A DNA stretch of 64,000 bases. Origin: an uncultured Acidimicrobiales bacterium (GTDB taxonomy: Bacteria > Actinomycetota > Acidimicrobiia > Acidimicrobiales > Aldehydirespiratoraceae). Within the stretch, counting starts at the first letter, position 1. The number at the start of each line of letters is the position of its first letter. The stretch covers positions 1-64,000 of the forward strand of contig CAJQPN010000014.1 in NCBI GenBank assembly GCA_905480195.1. The letters run 5' to 3'. Made by a program: the position numbers and the translations under genes. This document shows positions 25,760 to 34,588 of this stretch, piece after piece. A model generated the notes under the pieces. The model was not told where the DNA came from, ran no database searches, and worked only from the letters and a program-made list of their open reading frames with translations.

Positions 25760-26248
25760 GTGGATCTGAACGTTCGTCGCATTCGACCCGATGACGGCCT
25801 GCTTTTGAAGCGCGTCCGACTGGCCGCACTGGCTGACGCACCGTCGGCGTTTGCTGGGACGTACGAGGATGAGGCGGGCCGCTCCGATGACGAGTGGCAC
25901 CATCGAGCCGAGGGCGGTTCGAGAGGCGCCGATCGTGCTGCGTTCTTCGCCGAATTCGATGGCGACGTTCGAGGACTCGTTGGGGGGAATCGCTGCAACG
26001 ACGCAGAGCTGGTGTCGATGTGGGTTCATCCGACGGCGCGGGGAAGCGGTGCAGCGGAGGCATTGCTCGGAGCCGTGATCGAGTGGGCGCAGGGACCGCT
26101 CGAACTGTCGGTCGTGCAAGGCAATGCCCGGGCAATCGCCTTCTACCGGCGCATGGGATTCATCGAGGTAAGTGATTTCCAATCGTCGCCATCCGGCCCC
26201 TGCGCGAATGAGATGCGTATGCGGCTCGGGCAACGCTCAGGCAGCTGA
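25760..26248 (+). CDS. GNAT family N-acetyltransferase
   Basis: 162 residues. The acetyl-CoA motif VSMWVHPTARGSGAAEALLGAVIEWA and the late NARAIAFYRRMGFIEV strand/loop are diagnostic for the GNAT fold. GTG 25760 begins the alignment at VDLNVRRIRPDDGLLLKRVRLAAL; the longer open frame overlaps the thiolase-like gene. It ends 3 bp from the convergent VWA gene. Acceptor substrate unknown. Confidence 0.85.
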   Translation: MDLNVRRIRPDDGLLLKRVRLAALADAPSAFAGTYEDEAGRSDDEWHHRAEGGSRGADRAAFFAEFDGDVRGLVGGNRCNDAELVSMWVHPTARGSGAAEALLGAVIEWAQGPLELSVVQGNARAIAFYRRMGFIEVSDFQSSPSGPCANEMRMRLGQRSGS

Positions 26249-26251
26249 TCA

Positions 26252-27229
26252 TCACGGAATCCGTTGGAACCACTGGAGGCTGAGCGCGCTCGTAAGGAAG
26301 GCGAGCACAAGAGCGGCAGCGGTGAACCACATGCTGATGTCGTCGTTGACCTGTTCGAAGCCGACTGCGGTACCGATATCTCGGTAGACCGCAGCGAGTT
26401 CCTCGGCCGAGGCGGTGGCGAAGAAGCTGCCTCCGGTCGCCTCGGCGACGCTGCGCAGTGTGGTCTCGTTCACCGGTACCTCGACATCGAAAAACGTCCC
26501 GGGGCGGTCGGGGTCCTCAATGGTGACCTGGCCTGTTGGTGTGCCAAGCGAAACGGTCGATACGGGGATGCCGGCCTGTCTCGCCTCGGCGATCGCGTCG
26601 CCGATCGGTCGCCCGATCGTCGGCTCACCGTCGGAGAGCAGCACGACGACTGCCGGTGGTGCCGATTCGTCGGTGACCTGGAGCTGTTCGATCGTTCGTT
26701 CGAGGGTGCTGATCGAGACCGAGATGGCATCACCGGTGTTGGTGTACGGCCCGAGTTCGAGTGCATCGATGGCATCGACCACGGCCAGTCGATCGGGAGT
26801 CGGTGGAACTTCGACGATCGGCGCTTCGTGGAACGACACGAGGCCGACGTCGACGCCGGCCGGCGCTCCCTCGAGAAACTGCCGGGCCGCTTCCTGAGCT
26901 GCACCGATTCGGGTGGGGTCGACATCGACTGCGCCCATCGACAGCGACGTGTCGACCGTGAGGATCACGATCGCCCGTTCCCGGGGGACTTCGCGTGAGC
27001 GCACCGGTCCGGCAACCGACACCACGAGCAAGGTCACAACGGTGAGGAAGCACGCAGCAACCACGTGACGACGCCAGCCCGGCCGGCGGGGTGCGACCGA
27101 GTCGAGCAGCGATGCATCGCTGAACTGCAGCGCGAACTGCCCGCGCCGCCGTTGCACTAGCGCGTAAGCCGTCGCCAGGCCGATGACGACCAGCAAGAGC
27201 AGTAGCGCGAGCGGGCGGGTGACCGTCAT
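26252..27229 (-). CDS. VWA-domain membrane protein (BatA/B-like)
   Basis: 325 residues: membrane helices at about 8-25 and 56-73, a von Willebrand A domain with the MIDAS motif DTSLSMG (Asp93), and a C-terminal helix. It is the last gene of the MoxR-DUF58-VWA operon and overlaps the DUF58 gene by 4 nt. Such operons pair a MoxR AAA+ ATPase with VWA adaptors for protein or metal-cofactor maturation at the membrane; the client is not visible here. Confidence 0.88.
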   Translation of the reverse strand: MTVTRPLALLLLLVVIGLATAYALVQRRRGQFALQFSDASLLDSVAPRRPGWRRHVVAACFLTVVTLLVVSVAGPVRSREVPRERAIVILTVDTSLSMGAVDVDPTRIGAAQEAARQFLEGAPAGVDVGLVSFHEAPIVEVPPTPDRLAVVDAIDALELGPYTNTGDAISVSISTLERTIEQLQVTDESAPPAVVVLLSDGEPTIGRPIGDAIAEARQAGIPVSTVSLGTPTGQVTIEDPDRPGTFFDVEVPVNETTLRSVAEATGGSFFATASAEELAAVYRDIGTAVGFEQVNDDISMWFTAAALVLAFLTSALSLQWFQRIP

Positions 27230-28149
27230 CTCGGTCGCCTCGGTCGGTGGCTGCGTCGGCGGTGGTCGACGAAACGGGCCAGGTCGATCACCCAGTCGCG
27301 ATCGGTTCGTAACACGAGGTGGTCGGCTCCGGCCCGACGGACCCGCTGGGCGTGGTCAGCCAAACGGTCACGTCCCGCCTCTTCGTAGCGAGCCCGTACC
27401 TTGTCGCTTCGAGTGTCGATCTCGGTGACAGTGCCGGTCTGTCGATCCCGAAGTTCGATGATGCCGACGTTCGGCAGTGTGAGTTCGCGGGGGTCGACGA
27501 CCTCGACCATCAGGGTCTCGTGCCGTTGGGTTACGGCCCGGAGTGGATCGTCCCACCCGGAACGGAGAAGATCAGAGATCACGACAGCGAGACCGGTGCG
27601 GTGTCTGGTTGCGGCGAGACGGTGGAGCGCATCGCAGAACAGGGTCTGGTGGGGATGAGCGACCACCGACGCCGGGTCGTACGTAGCGATGCGCTGGAGT
27701 AGTGCCATGAGGTGACGCCGCCCGCTGCGGGCTCTGAGTTCGTGAATCTCGTTCGCGGTGGCGACGATTGCGCCGAGGCGGTTTCCGGAGCGCTCGGTGA
27801 GGATCCCAGTTGCAGCTACGACCGCTATCGCGAGGTCTGCCTTTCGGAGTGTGCTGGTTCCGAAGTCGAGGCTGGGGGAGAGGTCGACGAGCACCGATGT
27901 CTCGAGCTCGCGGTCGGCGACGGTGTCTCGGACATGGGGCTCGCCCGTACGGGCAGTGACGTTCCAGTCCATGCGGCGCACGTCGTCACCGGGTCGGTAC
28001 CCGCGAGTGTCGCCGGGCTCGCTGCCAAGGCCGGATACGAGGCCCCGATAGTCGCCTTGCAGCAAGCCGTCGAGGCGACGTTCGACGTCGAGTTCGAGTC
28101 GCCGAAGAATCTCACGGGTGCGATCGTCGGCCGACTTCGTTGTTGCCAT
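27226..28149 (-). CDS. DUF58 domain protein
   Basis: 307 residues. The family signature GDTRGYRPGDDVRRMDWNVTARTGEPHVRD lies near 55-85, followed by a VWA-like region (LVDLSPSLDFG). ATG 28149 is two bases after the moxR stop; a GTG at 28191 would overlap moxR by 40 nt. Middle gene of a MoxR-DUF58-VWA operon. Confidence 0.88.
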   Translation of the reverse strand: MATTKSADDRTREILRRLELDVERRLDGLLQGDYRGLVSGLGSEPGDTRGYRPGDDVRRMDWNVTARTGEPHVRDTVADRELETSVLVDLSPSLDFGTSTLRKADLAIAVVAATGILTERSGNRLGAIVATANEIHELRARSGRRHLMALLQRIATYDPASVVAHPHQTLFCDALHRLAATRHRTGLAVVISDLLRSGWDDPLRAVTQRHETLMVEVVDPRELTLPNVGIIELRDRQTGTVTEIDTRSDKVRARYEEAGRDRLADHAQRVRRAGADHLVLRTDRDWVIDLARFVDHRRRSHRPRRPR

Positions 28150-28151
28150 CG

Positions 28152-29195
28152 TCACGATTCGGGCGAGGGAACGGGGCCAGTCGGGATCCACGCTGCGTTG
28201 TCGATGCGACCCGGGTCCTGTGTCGACGGTGAAATGATTGGCGCAGGCACGGTGGACAGGATCCGCACGAGGATCTGCTCGACGTTCATCTCGGTGGCCA
28301 AGGCTTCGTACGACGGCACGATCCGGTGGCGCAGCACATCGGGTGCCACGTCGAAGACGTCTTGGGGCACGACGTAGTCTCGGCCGCGTAGCAAGGCCAT
28401 GGCGCGCCCGGCGGACACGAGCCCGAGCGATGCTCGAGGACTGGCGCCGAACTCGATCATCGGCGTGAGATCGTCGAGGCCGTACGCCGCCGGCGTTCGG
28501 GTGGCAAGCACGAGGTTGACGGCGTACTCGAGGACGCCCTGATCGACGATCATTGTGAGCGCCCGCTTCTGCCAGGCGACAAGGTCGTCGACCTCGAGGA
28601 CCTGCTCCACCGTTGGTGGCACGGTGCCCATTCGGCGGATGATTTCGATCTCCTCAGCGCCGGTGGGATAGTCGACGAGCACCTTCATCAAGAAGCGATC
28701 GCGTTGGGCCTCCGGCAGGCTGTACACCCCTTCGGACTCGATCGGATTCTGGGTGGCGAGCACAAGGAACGGTTTTGGTGCCTCGAAGGTCTCGCCGCCG
28801 ATCGTGACTTGGCCTTCACCCATGACCTCCAGGAGTGCCGACTGCACTTTTGCGGGCGCCCGGTTGATCTCGTCTGCGAGCACGAAGTTGGCGAAGACCG
28901 GGCCGAGTTCGACATCGAATTCCTCTGAGGAGGCGCGATAGATGCGTGTGCCGGTGATGTCTGCCGGAAGGAGATCGGGGGTGAACTGCACCCGACTGAA
29001 CGTGCCGCCGGTGGTTGCGGCGAGGGTCCGGACCGAGAGGGTCTTGGCCAGACCTGGTGGACCTTCGAGCAGGCAGTGCCCTCCGGCCACGAGGGCGACC
29101 ACAAGCCGCTCGACGAGTCGTTCCTGGCCGACGATCACCCGGCGCAGCTCTACCAGCGCCCGCTCGAGGGGTGGCAGATCGTCATCATCGGTCAT
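28152..29195 (-). CDS. MoxR family AAA+ ATPase
   Basis: 347 residues. Walker A GPPGLAKT (45-52), Walker B LADEINRAP and the sensor segment LATQNPIESEGVYSLPEAQRDRF define the MoxR clade of AAA+ chaperone ATPases. ATG 29195 has GGAG 8 nt upstream. First gene of the operon with DUF58 and VWA partners; divergent from the two-component system. Confidence 0.93.
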   Translation of the reverse strand: MTDDDDLPPLERALVELRRVIVGQERLVERLVVALVAGGHCLLEGPPGLAKTLSVRTLAATTGGTFSRVQFTPDLLPADITGTRIYRASSEEFDVELGPVFANFVLADEINRAPAKVQSALLEVMGEGQVTIGGETFEAPKPFLVLATQNPIESEGVYSLPEAQRDRFLMKVLVDYPTGAEEIEIIRRMGTVPPTVEQVLEVDDLVAWQKRALTMIVDQGVLEYAVNLVLATRTPAAYGLDDLTPMIEFGASPRASLGLVSAGRAMALLRGRDYVVPQDVFDVAPDVLRHRIVPSYEALATEMNVEQILVRILSTVPAPIISPSTQDPGRIDNAAWIPTGPVPSPES

Positions 29196-29330
29196 GGCAG
29201 GGCTCCGATTCGGGGCTTGATACGAGCTTTCGGCGCGAAGTGCTGTCGTGAGCCCGTGGAAGTTACCGAGGCGCACCATACGCGCAGCCGAACGCGTTCG
29301 GTGAGCGCTCTCCCGGCTAGTTTCCGCACC

Positions 29331-30032
29331 ATGCGGATTCTCGTGGTCGACGACGAGGTCGAACTGGCCGAGGCGGTCGCTCGGGGCTTACGCCGCGAGG
29401 GCTACGCAGTAGATCTCGCGCACGGTGGTGAAGAAGCGCTCGCGAAAGCCGAGCTGACGCCCTACGACCTCGTGTGCCTCGATCTCACCATGCCGGGCAT
29501 CGATGGCCTCGAGGTCTGCAGGCAGTTGCGAACCAATCCGCCTCAAGAGGGTGACTCACCACGCATCCTTATGCTCACAGCCCGCGACTCGATCGACGAG
29601 CGGATCGAGGGCCTCGATTACGGCGCTGATGATTATCTTGTCAAGCCGTTCGCGTTCGGCGAACTCACCGCACGCGTACGTTCGCTGTTGCGTCGTGAGG
29701 CCGGCCGCTCCACGTCGGTGCTTGTCGTCGGCGACATTGAGCTTGATGACGTCAAAAAACGGGCCCACCGCGGTGATCGCAAGCTCGACCTCACTGCGAA
29801 AGAGTTTGCGCTCCTGCGATATTTCATGGCCCACGTCGACGAAGTACTCAGTCAGGAACACCTGCTCGAGCATGTGTGGGATGAGCACGCCGATCCGTTC
29901 ACCAACACGGTGCGAGTCACCGTCGGCACCCTTCGACGCAAGCTCTCCGATGACGACGAGGAGCAGGCGATCGAAACCGTCATCGGGTCGGGCTATCGCC
30001 TGCTTCCGTTCGACGACGGTGACCGTGACTGA
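29331..30032 (+). CDS. OmpR/PhoB family response regulator
   Basis: 233 residues: receiver domain with acidic pocket Asp7/Asp8, phospho-acceptor Asp51 (CLDLTMPG), YLVKPF near 105, then a winged-helix domain ending in TVRVTVGTLRRKL and GSGYRLLPF. TAGTTT at 29318-29323 ends 7 nt before ATG (leaderless pattern). It overlaps the histidine-kinase gene by 8 nt, forming a two-component operon; the signal is not known. Confidence 0.95.
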   Translation: MRILVVDDEVELAEAVARGLRREGYAVDLAHGGEEALAKAELTPYDLVCLDLTMPGIDGLEVCRQLRTNPPQEGDSPRILMLTARDSIDERIEGLDYGADDYLVKPFAFGELTARVRSLLRREAGRSTSVLVVGDIELDDVKKRAHRGDRKLDLTAKEFALLRYFMAHVDEVLSQEHLLEHVWDEHADPFTNTVRVTVGTLRRKLSDDDEEQAIETVIGSGYRLLPFDDGDRD

Positions 30033-31266
30033 AGCGCCCGCACCGCCAGTCGCCGTTCGCGCTGCGGAACGGCTCCCAGGCTGGGCAGGATCGATCCGCT
30101 TCCGGCTCATGGTCCTCTACTCGGTCCTCCTCTTCGGCCTCGCCACTGTGGTCGTCGGGGGTATCTACGCCGGCCTCGCTCAGGAGTTGCGTGACCAAGA
30201 CGTCAGCCGCACCGAGGAGATGGTTCGGCTCTTCCAACCACAGGAGGACGGCCCGATCATCGGTGTGCCTGTGGAAGTCGAGGTCGTCGATCAGCTCGCT
30301 GTGTTCGAGCGAGAGGTCAACCAACAGGCGCTCGATCAGCTGCGGAAGTACGCATTCGGTGCACTGGGTCTGTTGTTCATTGGCAGTCTCGGCGTCGGCT
30401 GGTTCGTGGCCGGTCTCGTGCTCAGACCGGTCGGGCGGATCACTTCGGTCGCTCGGGAGATCTCCGGTACCGACTTGTCGCGCCGTATCGAACTCGAGGG
30501 CCCCGACGATGAGCTCAAACAGCTCGCCGACACCTTCGACGACATGCTCGGTCGCCTCGATCACGCGTTCGAAAACCAACGGGAGTTCATCCACGAGGCC
30601 AGCCACGAGCTGCGCAATCCACTCGCCGTGATCCGCACGAACCTCGACGTTGTCATGTCCGACGCAAACGCCGACGAAGAAGAGCTCCGGGCGGTCGGTG
30701 AGGTCGTCGGCCGTTCAGCCGAGCGCATGTCCCGGCTCGTCGACGACCTCCTCACCTACGCCCGCCACGGCACGCGCACGATGCGGCAGGAGGACTTCGA
30801 TCTCGTCGAACTCGCCCAAGACCTCACCGAGGAGTTCTCGGCCCCGGCTGAGGCTGCCAACCTCCGGCTTGCGATCCAGCTCCCTGCCGACACACTGCCG
30901 GTATGTGGTGACAACTCCGCGGTGAGGCGCGCCGTGGCAAACCTGCTCGCGAATGCGGTGCGGCTTGCGCCCAGCGGATCGACGATTACGGTCTCGGCCG
31001 ATCGGTTCGACGACTGGAACTTCATCTCCGTCGCCGACGAAGGCCCTGGTGTCGCTCCCGAGAACCACCTGCGGATCTTCCAGCGGTTCTGGAAAGGTGA
31101 CCGCGGTGCCGCACGTCAGGACGGTCGCTCCGGTCTTGGATTGACGATCGTGCGCCAGATCGTTGAGTCGCACGGTGGCCGCGTGGACCTCGCATCCGAT
31201 GTTGGTCGTGGCTCGACGTTTGTGCTCTGGTTCCCTCGCAGCATCAACTCGCCCCTGCCGCCGTGA
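30025..31266 (+). CDS. sensor histidine kinase
   Basis: 413 residues with two membrane helices (about 28-50 and 110-132) around a short extracytoplasmic loop of about 55 residues. These are followed by HAMP (LRPVGRITSVAREISGTDLSRRI), the phospho-His motif SHELRNPL (His194) and an ATPase domain with N-box NLLANAVRLAP, G1 DEGPGV and G2 GRSGLGLTIV. GTG 30025 overlaps the regulator stop; GTG 30019 is equally in frame. The small sensor loop suggests a simple ligand or membrane cue. Confidence 0.94.
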   Translation: MTEAPAPPVAVRAAERLPGWAGSIRFRLMVLYSVLLFGLATVVVGGIYAGLAQELRDQDVSRTEEMVRLFQPQEDGPIIGVPVEVEVVDQLAVFEREVNQQALDQLRKYAFGALGLLFIGSLGVGWFVAGLVLRPVGRITSVAREISGTDLSRRIELEGPDDELKQLADTFDDMLGRLDHAFENQREFIHEASHELRNPLAVIRTNLDVVMSDANADEEELRAVGEVVGRSAERMSRLVDDLLTYARHGTRTMRQEDFDLVELAQDLTEEFSAPAEAANLRLAIQLPADTLPVCGDNSAVRRAVANLLANAVRLAPSGSTITVSADRFDDWNFISVADEGPGVAPENHLRIFQRFWKGDRGAARQDGRSGLGLTIVRQIVESHGGRVDLASDVGRGSTFVLWFPRSINSPLPP

Positions 31267-31403
31267 ACCCAGGACGACTGACATGTCGAGGTGGGAAAGC
31301 ATCCGAACCGGTCGGTCGGACCGTAAAACCCCGCGCGCCTCGCTTCACCTGATTTTCGCGGCGTCTTACCGAACCTTTCGCCTACAGCCCGTACTGTCCG
31401 CCC

Positions 31404-32858
31404 ATGGATCGATATCCGATCGACAATTCGCCCGGTGAGGAACCCTCCGCCTCGCCGGAGTGGCCCGCCGTTGAGCGGCCTGTCGCGAACGAAAAACCGT
31501 TCCCCCCAACGGTGTCCGCGACCGACCGCCCGGCGGGCCCATACTCGACCGCCCCGGTGCCACCACCCCCGCCTCCCCCCGGGCAAGGTGCGCAAGGACC
31601 GGGAGCGGCTCCCCCGACCGCTCCGCGGATGTCACCTCCGGTATCGAGTGGTGCTCCTCGCCCAGCCGGTTCGATTCTCCCGCCCGCTTTCATTGCTGGG
31701 GCCGGGCCACCCACGGCGTCGCCGATCCCGGCCCCGCCGACACCCTTTGGCGCGTCTCGTCTTCGGTGGCGGGTAGCGGCGGGCTTCGCCGCTGGCATGT
31801 TGGTCACTGCGCTGCTCGTCGGAGGAGGTGTCGTGATTGGTATGCAGATCGACGACGACGGGATCAGCATCGAACGAGCCGAAACGTCGCCGGCAGCGCC
31901 GGTTGGCAACGAGACGGGAGGCGATCTGAGTCCGACCACGACGCCACCGCCGGTGGTGGAAGACGACCCCGGAGTCGAACCGGTGACCGCTGTCGCTAGA
32001 GCGCTCTCGCCTTCGGTGGTGTTGATCAACACAGGGGTAGGGCAAGGCTCCGGCATCATCTGGGACGCCGAGAACGGCTACATCGTCACGAACGATCATG
32101 TGGTTGGAAGCGCCAACACGGTGTCGGTTCTGTTCGACGACGGCGTGCAAGTCAGTGGTGTGGTCGTCGGTGGCGACTCTGCCCGTGACATCGCGGTGGT
32201 CCAGGTCGACCCCGAGGGCCTCGAGCTCGTGGAGGCGGTGTTTGCTGCCACGGAGACGGTGGCAGTCGGTCAACTCGCCGTTGCGATCGGTAGCCCGTTC
32301 GGTCTCGACCAGACCGTCACCGCCGGCATCGTCTCCGCCGTCAACCGCATCAATCAGTTCGGCGGCTCCGACCCGACCAATCCGGTGGCGGTAGAGATGA
32401 TCCAGACCGATGCACCGATCAATCCGGGCAATTCAGGCGGTGCCCTTGCGAACAAGGATGGCCACGTGATCGGAATGAACACGTCGATCCGCACCGACGG
32501 TGTCGCCACCGCCAACGTCGGTGTCGGGTTCGCTGTCCCCTCCGACACCATCCTCATCATCGCCCAACGCATTGTGAACGGTGAGTCGCTCGAGCTTGGA
32601 TTCCTCGGCATCAACGGCGCCACACCGACTGATGGCACGCTTGGTGCGCTGGTGAGCCTTGTGGTCGATGCGTCGCCGGCTGACGTCGCCGGTCTTGAAG
32701 TAGGTGACCTGATCATCGAGGTCGACGGAGAGCTCGTAACGACGATGGAGCAGCTCGCTGCCGACTTCAAGTTCTTCCGGCCCGGTGACGAAATCGACAT
32801 TGAGGTCCTCCGAGGAGGCCGGCGGATCACCCTCCAGGTCACGGTGGGGAGCAACTAG
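31404..32858 (+). CDS. HtrA/DegP-like membrane serine protease with PDZ domain
   Basis: 484 residues: a long Pro-rich cytoplasmic N-terminus (1-120), one membrane helix (about 122-147), then an extracytoplasmic trypsin-like domain with catalytic His232 (TNDHVVG), Asp262 (ARDIAVV) and Ser344 (NPGNSGGAL), then a PDZ domain from about 395. This is the actinobacterial HtrA/PepD layout for envelope protein quality control. TACTGT at 31392-31397 ends 6 nt before ATG. Its place behind the two-component operon resembles the mprAB-pepD pairing, so that system may control it. Confidence 0.93.
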   Translation: MDRYPIDNSPGEEPSASPEWPAVERPVANEKPFPPTVSATDRPAGPYSTAPVPPPPPPPGQGAQGPGAAPPTAPRMSPPVSSGAPRPAGSILPPAFIAGAGPPTASPIPAPPTPFGASRLRWRVAAGFAAGMLVTALLVGGGVVIGMQIDDDGISIERAETSPAAPVGNETGGDLSPTTTPPPVVEDDPGVEPVTAVARALSPSVVLINTGVGQGSGIIWDAENGYIVTNDHVVGSANTVSVLFDDGVQVSGVVVGGDSARDIAVVQVDPEGLELVEAVFAATETVAVGQLAVAIGSPFGLDQTVTAGIVSAVNRINQFGGSDPTNPVAVEMIQTDAPINPGNSGGALANKDGHVIGMNTSIRTDGVATANVGVGFAVPSDTILIIAQRIVNGESLELGFLGINGATPTDGTLGALVSLVVDASPADVAGLEVGDLIIEVDGELVTTMEQLAADFKFFRPGDEIDIEVLRGGRRITLQVTVGSN

Positions 32859-32915
32859 CGAACCCCGATCGTCGTCTCGGGTTGGGTTTGCTTCCGCCGT
32901 TAGGCTGACCCCGCC

Positions 32916-34034
32916 ATGTTGTTCGCAACCCTCATTGCCATTGCTGCCCTCATGATTGTTGCAGCGTCGTTCATCGTTCTTCGTCGTGATCGTGACACCG
33001 GTCTCACGGTCGACCCGCCTGATCCCACAGGCATTTTCGACATCTCCGATGTTGTCGACCAGTTCGGTGCAGTGCCCGCCGCTGCCGAGGTCGACGATGC
33101 CCGCATCGCCACCGACCCCCCGCTGCCGAGTTTTCGGGAACGTCTCGCCGGTGCTCGTGCGTCGCTGACAGGGTTCTTTGGTGGAATCTTCTCGGGTGGA
33201 ATCGACCGAGATACGTGGGAGTCCCTGGAAGAAGCCCTCATCCGAGCCGATGTCGGCGTAGCGACCTCAACGTCGATCATGGAGGCGGTAAAGGCGAAAG
33301 TCGAAGCCGACGGAACCGAGGATGCAGCTGAGATCCCGGCTCTGGTTCAGGCCGAGATGGTCGAGCGGCTTACCGGTTTCGACCGCTCGTTATCGGCGGA
33401 TGTTGCCGCTGCCGGTGGTGAGCCCGGTCCGGCTGTCTGGCTCTTTGTCGGGGTCAATGGTGCCGGCAAGACCACCACGATCGGCAAGCTTGCGAAGCGC
33501 GAAACCGACAATGGCCGCAAGGTCGTGCTGGCGGCCGGGGACACGTTCCGGGCCGCAGCAGCCGAGCAGCTCACCATGTGGGCCGAGCGGTCCGACGTGC
33601 ACCTTGTGCGGGGCGCAGAAGGAGCTGACCCCTCTTCGGTCGTATTCGACGCGGTCGAGGCGGCCAACGCACGCGGAGCCGACCTCGTGCTCGCTGACAC
33701 GGCAGGCCGGTTGCAGACCAAGACCAATCTCATGGACGAGCTCTCGAAGGTCCGACGTGTCGCCGAGAAGGGTGCGGGTACCGTCACCGAGACCCTGCTT
33801 GTCATCGATGCCACCACCGGCCAGAACGGCATGAGTCAGGCCAAGCAGTTTGCCGAGGCCGTCGATGTAACCGGGGTCGTACTCACCAAGCTCGACGGTT
33901 CGGCCAAGGGAGGCATCGTCGTGGCGATTCACGACGAGCTCGGCGTGCCGGTCAAGCTCGTCGGCCTCGGTGAAGGCATTAACGACCTCGTCGAGTTCGA
34001 CGAATCGGAGTTCGTCGGCGCACTCTTCGAGTAG
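32916..34034 (+). CDS. ftsY: signal recognition particle receptor FtsY
   Basis: 372 residues. An N-terminal hydrophobic helix (1-22) anchors the protein, as in actinobacterial FtsY, followed by a short acidic linker and the NG domain: P-loop GVNGAGKT (179-186), DTFRAAA, DTAGR and TKLDGSAKGG. It docks the SRP-ribosome complex at SecYEG. A TAGGCT hexamer lies 9 nt before the ATG. Its partner ffh is 0.55 kb downstream. Confidence 0.97.
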   Translation: MLFATLIAIAALMIVAASFIVLRRDRDTGLTVDPPDPTGIFDISDVVDQFGAVPAAAEVDDARIATDPPLPSFRERLAGARASLTGFFGGIFSGGIDRDTWESLEEALIRADVGVATSTSIMEAVKAKVEADGTEDAAEIPALVQAEMVERLTGFDRSLSADVAAAGGEPGPAVWLFVGVNGAGKTTTIGKLAKRETDNGRKVVLAAGDTFRAAAAEQLTMWAERSDVHLVRGAEGADPSSVVFDAVEAANARGADLVLADTAGRLQTKTNLMDELSKVRRVAEKGAGTVTETLLVIDATTGQNGMSQAKQFAEAVDVTGVVLTKLDGSAKGGIVVAIHDELGVPVKLVGLGEGINDLVEFDESEFVGALFE

Positions 34035-34070
34035 ATCGCACACGACCCACGGTGGGATCGGTCGAAATAA

Positions 34071-34526
34071 TCAGCTGGTCGTGATCGTGTCGAGGCCGCA
34101 CTCGCCGAGCGCGTTGTTGAGTGCTGCGACCGCTGACGCGACGCGTTCGGTGTCGACGTTCCCTTGCGCGCTGACGAGACCTGCTGCGAGATCACCTTCG
34201 ACCTTGTCGCCTTGCTCGACGAGCATGGCGAAGTCCTGGAGCCGAGCGATCTCGAAGCCCAGTTCTTGCGGAGTGACGAGGCGGCCGTCGGCGAGGGCTC
34301 GGCGCAAGTTGCGGACGTCGTCGATGGAATCTCCGTCGGCCGACCCGTCGAGGATGCTCGACCAGCGTCGGATCGCATTCGCAGCCTCGCACCACACGAC
34401 CTCGTCAAACTCGATGGCGGTCTCTTCCACCGCAGGATCTTCGCCCCTGCTCATGAGGATTGCAGCCGCGATGAAACTCGCAGCGAGTACGACGATGATC
34501 GACCACTGACGAAGGGTGAAGTTCAC
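34071..34526 (-). CDS. hypothetical exported/anchored protein
   Basis: 151 residues with an N-terminal membrane helix (8-25) and a mainly helical extracytoplasmic domain of 120 residues, including two Cys that could pair (VWCEAAN, GECGLD). Family not recognised. It is encoded against ftsY and ffh, filling the gap between them. GTG 34526 has a TAGCGT hexamer exactly 7 nt upstream on the minus strand. Confidence 0.65.
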   Translation of the reverse strand: MNFTLRQWSIIVVLAASFIAAAILMSRGEDPAVEETAIEFDEVVWCEAANAIRRWSSILDGSADGDSIDDVRNLRRALADGRLVTPQELGFEIARLQDFAMLVEQGDKVEGDLAAGLVSAQGNVDTERVASAVAALNNALGECGLDTITTS

Positions 34527-34588
34527 TCAGCCGACGCTAGCCACGGCGAGCTGTTCAAGCTTGGTCGGGCCGATACCCTGACCGCACC